Assembly: GCA_017479885.1 (NCBI GenBank)
Contig: JAFVBR010000038.1
Location: 1-45,910 of the forward strand
DNA length: 45,910 nucleotides
Direction of reading: 5' to 3'
DNA from: Paludibacteraceae bacterium
GTDB taxonomy: Bacteria > Bacteroidota > Bacteroidia > Bacteroidales > Paludibacteraceae
Position numbers and translations under genes: made by a program. Of the stretch, positions 9,487 to 17,788 are shown piece by piece. Below the pieces are notes generated by a model. The model saw only the letters and a program-made list of their open reading frames with translations, made no database searches and had not been told where the DNA came from. The stretch's first letter is position 1. Every line of letters starts with the position of its first letter.

Positions 9487-12400
9487 TCAATGACTTATTA
9501 TAACTGATTTAACTATTCTCAATTTTGGTGTAGTAATTTCCAACAGATACATTCCTGCATCTATGTCCGCTACCGGCATCAGGCTGCCGAATGCTGATCT
9601 GAATTGCTTTCCGTCAAGACCCAACAGCCTCAACTCAGCACTTTCCTCAAGTCCGCCCACGGCAATAACAGTGTTGGCAGGATTGGGATATACAGTTACA
9701 CTTTTTGCCAGCATCTGCTCAACACCGGTAGGTTCCTGACGCTCGTAATACATATTGTCAACAAATATGCTACCAGTCTGCGAGAGAACACCTTCCTTAC
9801 GTATCAAGCGCAAGCCCATAAACTGGTAATCAACATCAGTCGGAAGTACGCTCATGTCGGCTTCCTTGTAGTGCCATCCTGCATAATCAAGCGTGCAGAC
9901 AGGCGTGTATTTGATATCACCGGAAGCGTCCCATACCGCCTGTAATTCGTTCTGTGAGAAGTCGGAGTACACATACATTCCAAGTTTGCAATTGCCGTTG
10001 CCGTTGAACAACATTCCCGTATAACGGTACATTGCCATACCCTCTGTATCGGCAAACTCATACTTGAATTCATTGGAAGCGGCATTGGCATATTTTTTCT
10101 CCTTGTTGAGGAATGTGGAAGCATTGGTCACATACAGACTGGCATCAGCATCGTAATTGAACGAGAGCGTCTCCATATTGTCAACAAGTGAGCCGGCAGT
10201 GTTACCGTTTTCCGCCGTAGTATGGAACGGTATCTCGGTAGTTTGATTATAATACACACCGAGCACGTCCTGCAGATTGGGAGATATTATCAGTTTGTAA
10301 TCCTTATCAGGCTCCAGGCTGTTGACCAATTCGAATGATATAAATCCGCACGTATTTCCCAATATATTGTATTTGAACAAACGGGAGTTCACGCTCTGGG
10401 CATTACCTCCTGCATCAACAACAGAAAGGTTCGACTTGCCTGTGCTGGTATTTACACGTTCATCAAACATCAGAATGAATGACGGTTTCAATGGCACATC
10501 CCCTGAACCTACCGAAGGATACGTGGAGAGCAGACGCAAATTAGGTCTGTCTTTCGTCCTGAATTTGAAAATGAAGTCTTCCGCCATAGTGTTGGCAAAA
10601 CTGGTGTCAGGATGACATGCCGACTTTGCCAATCTGACTGTATATTCGGTTCCTTTTTCCAACATACGGTCCGGTTTGAAACGGAGTGTACGATATGAAT
10701 CTTCAAAAACAATAGTCCCCTCAACAGCAGGAGTGATACTGAATGCGGCACGGGTATCATCTTCCTTCATGTCCCAGTTGAAGTTCAGCACTATGTCTAT
10801 CGACACTTCCACACTATCGGTTATATTCTCCACATGCGGAGTGTAACTTACCACCTCCGGACGGGTCTCACGCTTTGCATTGACAAGCATATCCTGATAT
10901 GCTATGTCGCCGGCGACCACTGTCACCTCTTTCTCCATTGTATAATAGTGGTCTATCTCAGTACGCAAAGTGTATGTGCCCGGCTTCAGGTCCCAGAAGA
11001 AGAACACCCCGTTATAAAGAGTATCAGTGGTATAAGTTGCCAACTGCTTGCCATCTTGCAACAGAATGACCTTTGCTCCGTGTATCGGAAGCAACTCGTC
11101 GCGACTGCCGCGTATCTTGGTCATCTTCGGGAACTCTATCTTCTTATACCAGTCACGCACCTGACCGCCTATTGCTCCGTATGGCAATGTCTTGCCGAGG
11201 AAATACTCATAGAATGCCGCCATAAAGTAGAACGACTCGCGCCATTTGTAGTCCATATTCAGCAATCGGTATGTCTCAGGGATATAGTCGTGCATGCAAC
11301 CTTCGGAGATACAACCCGGGACAGACAATTTGCGGAGCACTCCGTAGCCGTCAGTCCAGCCGCCCATGATAGTGTAGCCGAAAGTCTTGTCACCTATCAC
11401 CCATCCGTTGGCACGGCTCGCAGGCGACCATGTAGTAACCTGGTTCTTCGTAAGCCACTTTGCTATAACGGTAGATATTGCCCTACTCTCTGCCTGACGC
11501 GGAGCGGGGTTACGGTACGTGCGGGTGTCGTTCTCTTCCTGACCGGAATAGAGTTCAAGCACATAGTTGCTCGGACCGCCGGCATTGGAGTGGATAGACA
11601 GCATATAGTCAGCGCCATAGGCACTTGCTTCGGCAGAGATTGCCGACAATGCGCGGTCGTCCTCGGTGCGGTTCTGGGTGCGGCTCATCTTGGTTTGGAA
11701 GCCTTCACGCTGCAACCATTCGTTAAGTTTCAGACCCTTGTCCAGATTGGATGTTGACTCCCAGAAACCGTTTGGATCACCACCCTTGAAGGGATAAACC
11801 ACCATATTCCTGTCATCAGAATCATTACCTCCGTGACCCGGGTTGATATAAATCTTCACTTGTGAAGGGCTTGTGTATTGAGCCTTTGCAGCTTTCAACG
11901 GTTTGGGCATCGGTGCGACCCGCCGAACTTGCGGAGCGATACGCACATCAGCCAAATCAGTCTGCAAGAGCCACACCTCGCCTTTGAGAGTACTATATGC
12001 AATCATACCCGTCTCTTCGGAAACGGCGGGGTACATACCAAACTCCTGGGGATCGGTAAGTTGCTGATTAAGCCTGCCGTCAATACTGCGAACAGCAATG
12101 CAGGAAGATGTGAAGAAATCACCATCGTGAGTGTCAAGCATACCTACAACCTTGTCATTGCCACACCAAACAGGAGCATCAATCGGACCGAGGTTTGCAA
12201 GTTCGTTGCCATCCAAGTCGCAGACACCGGTACCGTACAGGGTGTTAAAGAGGATTTTCTGCTTGTCGGGTGAAAGAGAAATCCACACATAGTTTACATC
12301 CTCACCATGAGGAGTGAGCACACGGCGCTCACCATTACGGTAGAGTGCAATTTGCAGGTCTTCGTTAGCAACATAGATGTCGGTCAGCTCTACAGCAACC

Positions 12401-12567
12401 GGCACTTCGTCCGCCTCCTGAGCCACATAGAGCAACTCTTTTGAATCGGCGGAAAAACGCGGGTTCCAACCGTCAGCCACTTTCTGATTGCTCAACACAC
12501 GTATCGGCTGAGCCATAGTTGCCACTGCACACAGGCAGACAGCACAAACAAGTAACGTCTTTTTCAT
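9487..12567 (-). CDS. secreted propeller-fused N-acetylmuramoyl-L-alanine amidase
   Basis: Of 1026 residues, 1-19 are a signal peptide. Residues about 25-215 contain TolB/PD40-like propeller strands (FSADSKELLYVA, WISLSPDKQKILFN). An Amidase_3 zinc domain covers about 237-455: His245 in INPGHGGND, Glu270 in GFWESTSNLDKG, His326 in MLSIHSNAGG and a catalytic Glu422 in CISEGCMHDY, so the enzyme looks active. Next come a carboxypeptidase-regulatory-like module (about 485-565), two SbsA-like Ig modules (about 570-780), a beta-sandwich, and a type IX sorting domain starting VTVYPNPANTVIAVGG. Amidases of this family cut the MurNAc-L-Ala bond and free stem peptides. The gene begins 5 bases after the NAGPA gene. 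The distant sorting domain implies surface or secreted action, not a housekeeping AmiC role. Confidence 0.92.
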   Translation of the reverse strand: MKKTLLVCAVCLCAVATMAQPIRVLSNQKVADGWNPRFSADSKELLYVAQEADEVPVAVELTDIYVANEDLQIALYRNGERRVLTPHGEDVNYVWISLSPDKQKILFNTLYGTGVCDLDGNELANLGPIDAPVWCGNDKVVGMLDTHDGDFFTSSCIAVRSIDGRLNQQLTDPQEFGMYPAVSEETGMIAYSTLKGEVWLLQTDLADVRIAPQVRRVAPMPKPLKAAKAQYTSPSQVKIYINPGHGGNDSDDRNMVVYPFKGGDPNGFWESTSNLDKGLKLNEWLQREGFQTKMSRTQNRTEDDRALSAISAEASAYGADYMLSIHSNAGGPSNYVLELYSGQEENDTRTYRNPAPRQAESRAISTVIAKWLTKNQVTTWSPASRANGWVIGDKTFGYTIMGGWTDGYGVLRKLSVPGCISEGCMHDYIPETYRLLNMDYKWRESFYFMAAFYEYFLGKTLPYGAIGGQVRDWYKKIEFPKMTKIRGSRDELLPIHGAKVILLQDGKQLATYTTDTLYNGVFFFWDLKPGTYTLRTEIDHYYTMEKEVTVVAGDIAYQDMLVNAKRETRPEVVSYTPHVENITDSVEVSIDIVLNFNWDMKEDDTRAAFSITPAVEGTIVFEDSYRTLRFKPDRMLEKGTEYTVRLAKSACHPDTSFANTMAEDFIFKFRTKDRPNLRLLSTYPSVGSGDVPLKPSFILMFDERVNTSTGKSNLSVVDAGGNAQSVNSRLFKYNILGNTCGFISFELVNSLEPDKDYKLIISPNLQDVLGVYYNQTTEIPFHTTAENGNTAGSLVDNMETLSFNYDADASLYVTNASTFLNKEKKYANAASNEFKYEFADTEGMAMYRYTGMLFNGNGNCKLGMYVYSDFSQNELQAVWDASGDIKYTPVCTLDYAGWHYKEADMSVLPTDVDYQFMGLRLIRKEGVLSQTGSIFVDNMYYERQEPTGVEQMLAKSVTVYPNPANTVIAVGGLEESAELRLLGLDGKQFRSAFGSLMPVADIDAGMYLLEITTPKLRIVKSVIISH

Positions 12568-12572
12568 GATAT

Positions 12573-15002
12573 CTATTTTTTAAGTATTTTCACTGTTTCG
12601 CCATTCACCTGCAGCAGGTAGGTTCCCGGAGCGGCAATATGCATGTCAAGCATGGCGTTGCCGTCAAGAGTTCCGGAGAACAGACACTTGCCATCGGTGG
12701 TGAATAATTGCACTGGACAGCCAGCCTCTGCACCCAGAACATGAATATAATCGGTTGCCGGCACGGGATAGACGCGTAGCGAAGTCTCTCTGACTCCGTC
12801 AAGGGCTGTAACCTCTATACCTTGATAACAAAGCGTGATGCCACGAAGGCGGATATAGTGTGCGCCTGCCGTGGTGCTTGAAGCAAGATAGAAACGCAGT
12901 TGCCTGAACGAAAGCGGATAATGTTCTTTGCTCTCTTTTGCCGAAAGCAAATCTGCAACAGGAACAACCATCTGCGCGCCCGTTCCAGACAGAGGCTCCG
13001 TAAAAGTCTTCATACAGTTCTGACCTGCTGCTGAAGACAGCGTAAGTTGAACATTGTCTATCTGTGCATCCGTGTCATAATCAATCTTTATTGTATCAGG
13101 AATACCGTAGAAGCGTATCTGCTTTTCAAACAGCACGTATGGCTTGCGCGTTACAGAGAAGTTGAACGCCACATTGAGTGCTCCATCCTGCAATGCCGGC
13201 TGCGGATTGAAGCCGCTCATGGACGTGATGTCCCAGTTGTCGAGCGAAGAGAAATCCTCAGCACCGACTACAGGTGCCGAAGGCGTTTCCACGCTCACCA
13301 GCATTGTGTCAGCAAACAGATTGTCAAGCGAGCCAACCACTTGCGCTTTGCCGTTGGCAACCGCACTCATAACGCCATCTTCATTGATAGTGCATATATC
13401 TTCATTAAGGCTCTTCCATGAGAGCGCAGGTGCAAGAACCGCCTGCTCACCGTCGCGATTGACGTTGACCACCTCCACCTGCCAGTCAGAGCGTTTGTCA
13501 AGCACAACAGAGTCGTACTTTAAGTGCATATTGCCTGCCACTATACGTATCTCTATCTCGGTCGTGGCAGAGCCCTTGGTGGCTGTAAGCGTGCCGCCAT
13601 TTTTGGTTGAAGCAAAGAAAGATGCGCCGTTATCGCGTATCTCTCCCACCGATTGGTCGCATGACAACGTAACGCCCTGCACATCGGTGTCTATCATCAC
13701 TCCGTATTTGTTATAGCCCAGGAAACGAGGGGTATAGAAGCCGCAGTAGGGCAGACTATAGACAGCATAATACGGTACGAGCTGCGCCACCTCATCGTCT
13801 GCTTCAGGCAGATTGGCTACAACGAACATGGCGTTACCTACTGCACGTTCCGACCCGTCGGAACCGTTGTTTACCTGATTGCCGAAGCCGCGTACATACA
13901 TAGAGCTGCTGCCGCCGCCGTCCCAGTTGACTGCACGCCAAGCGCCATAGTGGTGCATAATCTCTCCAAGCACACTCGTAGTGCAACCGTAAGATTGCAC
14001 CGTGCGCCCGTCAACGACACAGAACACGGCAGTGTCGCCCGTATGACTGACGCCATAGCCTGTACGGGGATGAATCTCATTCCAGAAGTTGGATGTCTCT
14101 GCCACTCCGTTGTCAAGAATGAGTGCATAGTTGTCGCCTCCGATAGCCTGACTGAGATTGGTATTGACATCATCGAGTTTGAGAGTGAAGCGGATGATGA
14201 CAGTGTCGCCAACGTTGACAAGCGAGTCAAGCGCTTTCTGCATCACTCCATGCCCCGACAACACCGCCTGCCCTACAGGAATAGCCATCGAGCCTTTGTT
14301 CTGCTCTTTGGAAACGACCACCGCTTTCTGCCGTCCATGGGTCTTCCACTGCTCGCCTTCGCACAGGCGGACCAGAAGCTCGGTTCCATACTGGTTGGTG
14401 GCTGTGGTTGCACCCTGATGCTGGTTGTAGAGCACAAGTTCGTCGGTATTGCGCGAGTAGTTGACATGCTTGATGACAAGAGTATCCTTGCTGCCTGATG
14501 TATAGAGTCGGCCGGTGTATTTCCAGTTGGTGGCAACTACGGGTTTGCCGGCAGCCGTCACAGCACCTACACGACGGTTTGTGGAGCCGATGTAAGCATA
14601 CTCGTTATTCTCGATGGTAAGACCTGTCGGACGGCCTACATCGCCTGTTGTGGCAAAGAAATCACCGTTGGTACCGGCAAAGGCGATATGAGTGGGCGTG
14701 GTGATGCGCTGCGCCATTGCCGAAGGACGCTCTGTTCCGACCACCTTGTTCTTTCCCAGTTCCTGCTCAATGCTGACGTATGGATTGCGTGTGTCAACCC
14801 TCATGACAAATACATCAAGCGGATATGATGCGGTTGAAGTGCGCGTCATGCGCAGTTTGAGATAGTCGGTACCCGGGCCTACGGGATAGAAGGCTACGGT
14901 GTCGATGTTATAACTTACTCCGCCGAAGGTAACTGGTTGTGCACCAACGTGTGCTGCAAGGAGTAACGCAAAAGAAAGCGTCAGAAGAGAGGTGTGCTTC
15001 AT
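12573..15002 (-). CDS. secreted phosphodiester glycosidase, NAGPA family
   Basis: The domain is PF09992 (DUF2233/NAGPA), the family of the human uncovering enzyme, which cleaves GlcNAc-alpha-1-P-6-mannose. Family blocks are visible: TNGDFFATTG (111-120), HPRTGYG (311-317), VNWDGGGSSSMYVRG (358-372) and GSERAVGNAMFVV (383-395). A Big_2-like Ig module follows (about 525-600), then a beta-sandwich and a type IX sorting domain from LRVYPVPATDYIHV. Length is 809 residues from the ATG at 15002, directly before the signal peptide KHTSLLTLSFALLLAAHVGA. A longer frame starting at 15110 is rejected because it would read through a terminator and a promoter. It heads the operon with the amidase and esterase. 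A role in splitting teichoic-acid-type phosphodiester links is inference. Confidence 0.9.
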   Translation of the reverse strand: MKHTSLLTLSFALLLAAHVGAQPVTFGGVSYNIDTVAFYPVGPGTDYLKLRMTRTSTASYPLDVFVMRVDTRNPYVSIEQELGKNKVVGTERPSAMAQRITTPTHIAFAGTNGDFFATTGDVGRPTGLTIENNEYAYIGSTNRRVGAVTAAGKPVVATNWKYTGRLYTSGSKDTLVIKHVNYSRNTDELVLYNQHQGATTATNQYGTELLVRLCEGEQWKTHGRQKAVVVSKEQNKGSMAIPVGQAVLSGHGVMQKALDSLVNVGDTVIIRFTLKLDDVNTNLSQAIGGDNYALILDNGVAETSNFWNEIHPRTGYGVSHTGDTAVFCVVDGRTVQSYGCTTSVLGEIMHHYGAWRAVNWDGGGSSSMYVRGFGNQVNNGSDGSERAVGNAMFVVANLPEADDEVAQLVPYYAVYSLPYCGFYTPRFLGYNKYGVMIDTDVQGVTLSCDQSVGEIRDNGASFFASTKNGGTLTATKGSATTEIEIRIVAGNMHLKYDSVVLDKRSDWQVEVVNVNRDGEQAVLAPALSWKSLNEDICTINEDGVMSAVANGKAQVVGSLDNLFADTMLVSVETPSAPVVGAEDFSSLDNWDITSMSGFNPQPALQDGALNVAFNFSVTRKPYVLFEKQIRFYGIPDTIKIDYDTDAQIDNVQLTLSSAAGQNCMKTFTEPLSGTGAQMVVPVADLLSAKESKEHYPLSFRQLRFYLASSTTAGAHYIRLRGITLCYQGIEVTALDGVRETSLRVYPVPATDYIHVLGAEAGCPVQLFTTDGKCLFSGTLDGNAMLDMHIAAPGTYLLQVNGETVKILKK

Positions 15003-15023
15003 AGTAGATATTGTTATGGACTG

Positions 15024-15055
15024 CAAAGTTAAGATATATTTTTCTTTTTTGCAAA
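15024..15055 (-). promoter_or_regulatory. promoter of NAGPA-amidase-esterase operon
   Basis: On the minus strand TTTG (15055-15052) is followed after exactly 20 bases by TAACTTTG (15031-15024), a full match to the Bacteroidetes promoter TTTG-N19-21-TAnnTTTG. It lies just after the terminator of the SusC/SusD operon and about 22 bases before the ATG at 15002, which supports that start and marks a separate transcription unit. Confidence 0.85.
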
Positions 15056-15056
15056 C

Positions 15057-15092
15057 AAAAAAGCAGGATGACCAAAGCCATCCTGCTTTTTT
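15057..15092 (-). terminator. intrinsic terminator of the SusC/SusD operon
   Basis: GCAGGATG and CATCCTGC form a perfect stem with an 8-base loop, extended by A and T runs on each side, so it could work in both directions. It is 47 bases after the stop of the OB-fold secreted protein gene and closes the operon that starts at SusC. Confidence 0.9.
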
Positions 15093-15138
15093 ATATTCCA
15101 ATGCACTCAATTATGCATTGTGCATTAAGAGCTATGCA

Positions 15139-17697
15139 TTATTTTACCTGTGCACCCATTACGTTGTAACGTACGCCATCGCGATAGATGTAGATAACAC
15201 CGTTCTCAAGCACTTTCTGTGCTTTCTCGAAGCTCTGCTCGATGATGTTCTCAAGACCATCGCCTGTGCCTTCCTTACCTGTGAAGGTGTAAGCGGCATA
15301 ACCGTTATTGAGGGTATAGAGATAAATCTTTGCAACTTTACCATTAACCTCAACATAAGGAACTGCAGAACGTGCGCCTGCTGTAGCCTTGCCCATACCG
15401 TTTGCAGGGAAATACCACATAGGCTCCATCTCAGCAAACGACTTGGCAGCATCTTTGTATTTGAAGAGAGCATAAGCTGATGACGGAGTACCTTCTGTAT
15501 TGGTTGCAGCCATAACAAGGAAGTACTCATCACCAATCTGGAACTCAGCCAAGCCGTTGTGACCCTGATTCATTCTGCAAGTATCACCTTCAGCATTGCC
15601 TACATACACACCTGTCGGAACGTTTGCAAAGTCATCAAGCAGAGATGCTTCGTATGCACCCGGGTGAGCATAAGACTCTGTGCCTGCATCGAAGAGCATA
15701 GGCAGTGTGCCGTGATAGTCAACATAGAACATGTCGCCCTCAAGCGGGAAGATTTGAGGAGCAGTGCTATTCGGAGAATAATTCCAAGCACCATTTTCCA
15801 CTATGAACGACTTAACGCCATCGCCGGGAGTAAGTTCTACAAGTTCAGCCTTACCTGCAACACCACCCTTAATGTGCCAGCGGAAAGCATTCATTCCGTT
15901 TGAATTGCAAGCCATAACGGTAGCATCTTTGGTAACATCACCGTAAACACCGTATGCATCGAAACGATAATTTATCTTATTGATAACTGTATCTTCCGAA
16001 TCATACAGACGCTCGTTGATAAGTTCTGTCGCAGCACCAGTTGCAAGGTCAACAACGTAAATTTGAACTCGGTTGCCGCCAGATACACAACCACCGATAA
16101 TAGCATGACCTGCATTATCAAGTTTAATATCATTGAAAGAAAGAGTTGCACACATTGAATATTCTCCTTCATCATTTGCAGCTTCAAAAAGGTGATTGTC
16201 TTGGATTGCTATAGGATCCAACATTTCACCTGTTGCACCGTCAACAACGGTCAGAGATCCGACACCTTTAACACTTACTCCTCCGCCTTTATTGTTGATA
16301 AAGTACATCTTACCATCTTTTGCCACCATACCACGCACTTGGTCTACATTACCAGGAGCATTGTCGGAGTAGTTGTCATAAGTGTTGGCATAAATCCACT
16401 CGTTTGTCAGAGTGTAGCCTTCGAAGTCACCTTCTGCATCACGAACAGGATAAGCGTAAGTGTCTTTTCCTGCTGCCGAAGCGGCAACAACATCTTCGGT
16501 GTTACCTACGAACTGAACATTCTCGTTGTAGTTGGCAACAACAGCCTTGATGTTAACCTTGGTGCCGACAGGCAGAGCAGTCTGGTCAGGAGTCATATAG
16601 TAACCCTCGAGTTCGTTTGTACCGTCAGTTACATACACATTGCCATAAGAATCATATTTCGAAATCTTCACACCTTCAACCAATACGGGAGTACCATAAA
16701 GCGCCTGAGGATCAGCAACAATAGTAGCCAATGTAGTGGTAGTGACAGTGGCAGGAGTTCCTGCAGCAGCAGAAATGAGGGTGTTGTTTGTCATCTCGGG
16801 GAAAGTCATATAGACTGTATATTTACCGCTGATAGTAATATCATCAGCCACCTTGAGGTCTTTCCAACCATCAAGTGTATTGTAGTTGGCAGTCAGATAA
16901 ACCAGAATACCAACACCGCCGTCAGCGATATATACATTCTTACCGCCTACGTAGGTAACAACACCATGAGTTTTGGTCTCAGTGCCTGCCTCCATTGTGC
17001 GGACTTCCTTGATTGAAGGGATATACTCGCCAAACTTTGCATACAACTTGCCTGTGGTAGCAGAGGTTATCTCTTTGATAGGAGTACCCGAACCTGCTTC
17101 ATTGTCGAACCAGCCGCGGAAACTCTCACCTTCAAGATAAGGAGCATTAAGTGTCCATGTAACTCCCTCTGCTACTTCTGTCGGGTTGTCAAAGCCATGT
17201 TTCCAAGCAGTTTTAAACACATCATAAGTACCTGCATTAGCAAAATCTGCTGTATATGGCCAGCCTGTCATTTGCCCTGCAAAGAAGAATGCACCTGACT
17301 CATAACGCCAATGGGCAGAATTAAAAGCAGCAGTTCCAAGAGCCGAAGCATTAAGATGTCCGTCTTGTGTCAAATAATCGTCAACAGTAGCAATCAGATA
17401 ATTCTTAAGCCAATCCCATTTGCCTGTTGCATCTTCATAAGCACCGGCAGTGTTTAGCAAATATTTGCCGATTCCTTCTCCTGAATACTTGTTGTCCATA
17501 GCCATAAACTGGTCATAAGTCGGCACACCTTCAGGATATCCTGCAATACAAGCAGCCATGAAGTCATTGTACATGTCCACTTTGCTCATCCAACCATAAT
17601 CGTTGGTAACAGCACCTGTGGGGAGCACGTACTCCACAGCGGCGAACGACATTGCTGCCATCATTACGGCAGCACAAAAAGTTGTTAGTCTTTTCAT
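15139..17697 (-). CDS. secreted OB-fold and DUF4623-like protein of the Sus locus
   Basis: The 852-residue protein has a signal peptide (MKRLTTFCAA, cleaved near SFAAV). Residues about 25-185 are an unassigned helical segment. Then comes an InlB/Listeria-Bacteroides-like strand set (GESFRGWFDNEAGSGTPI). Two OB-fold-like modules follow at about 230-320 (THGVVTYVGGKNVYIADG) and 325-405 (VLVEGVKISKYDSYGNVYVT). Residues about 420-800 look like a propeller similar to DUF4623 proteins (VRGMVAKDGKMYFINNK). The tail KVLENGVIYIYRDGVRYNVM resembles the tail of the GHL10 protein and may be a short secretion signal. No catalytic motif was recognised, so binding or scaffolding is more likely than hydrolysis. 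It is the last gene before the terminator. Confidence 0.8.
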   Translation of the reverse strand: MKRLTTFCAAVMMAAMSFAAVEYVLPTGAVTNDYGWMSKVDMYNDFMAACIAGYPEGVPTYDQFMAMDNKYSGEGIGKYLLNTAGAYEDATGKWDWLKNYLIATVDDYLTQDGHLNASALGTAAFNSAHWRYESGAFFFAGQMTGWPYTADFANAGTYDVFKTAWKHGFDNPTEVAEGVTWTLNAPYLEGESFRGWFDNEAGSGTPIKEITSATTGKLYAKFGEYIPSIKEVRTMEAGTETKTHGVVTYVGGKNVYIADGGVGILVYLTANYNTLDGWKDLKVADDITISGKYTVYMTFPEMTNNTLISAAAGTPATVTTTTLATIVADPQALYGTPVLVEGVKISKYDSYGNVYVTDGTNELEGYYMTPDQTALPVGTKVNIKAVVANYNENVQFVGNTEDVVAASAAGKDTYAYPVRDAEGDFEGYTLTNEWIYANTYDNYSDNAPGNVDQVRGMVAKDGKMYFINNKGGGVSVKGVGSLTVVDGATGEMLDPIAIQDNHLFEAANDEGEYSMCATLSFNDIKLDNAGHAIIGGCVSGGNRVQIYVVDLATGAATELINERLYDSEDTVINKINYRFDAYGVYGDVTKDATVMACNSNGMNAFRWHIKGGVAGKAELVELTPGDGVKSFIVENGAWNYSPNSTAPQIFPLEGDMFYVDYHGTLPMLFDAGTESYAHPGAYEASLLDDFANVPTGVYVGNAEGDTCRMNQGHNGLAEFQIGDEYFLVMAATNTEGTPSSAYALFKYKDAAKSFAEMEPMWYFPANGMGKATAGARSAVPYVEVNGKVAKIYLYTLNNGYAAYTFTGKEGTGDGLENIIEQSFEKAQKVLENGVIYIYRDGVRYNVMGAQVK

Positions 17698-17736
17698 AAG
17701 ATCTATTAATTAAGTAAAGTTGTTAATATTGTGGTT

Positions 17737-17777
17737 CCTCCTCCCCAAGGGGCACGCCCTCAGTGACTCGTCACCGG
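17737..17777. other. palindromic GC-rich spacer between two Sus-locus genes
   Basis: The 91-base gap between the GHL10 gene and the next gene holds two short inverted repeats: CCCC-AA-GGGG and GTGAC-TC-GTCAC. No TAnnTTTG element is seen on the minus strand here, so the downstream gene probably shares the SusC transcript. The block looks like a small dispersed element or an RNA-processing site; which one is not decidable by eye. Confidence 0.4.
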
Positions 17778-17788
17778 TTAATTATTAT

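Noticed and set aside
10834-11757. Plus-strand open frame of 307 codons
   Set aside because: It is the complement of the amidase domain; composition is Cys/His-rich and unlike a real protein.
15003-15110. N-terminal extension of the NAGPA protein to 845 residues
   Set aside because: It would place coding sequence over a strong terminator and a full promoter; the signal peptide starts at the ATG at 15002.
16192-17016. Plus-strand open frame of 274 codons
   Set aside because: Antisense to the secreted OB-fold protein, with no family motif or ribosome-binding context.
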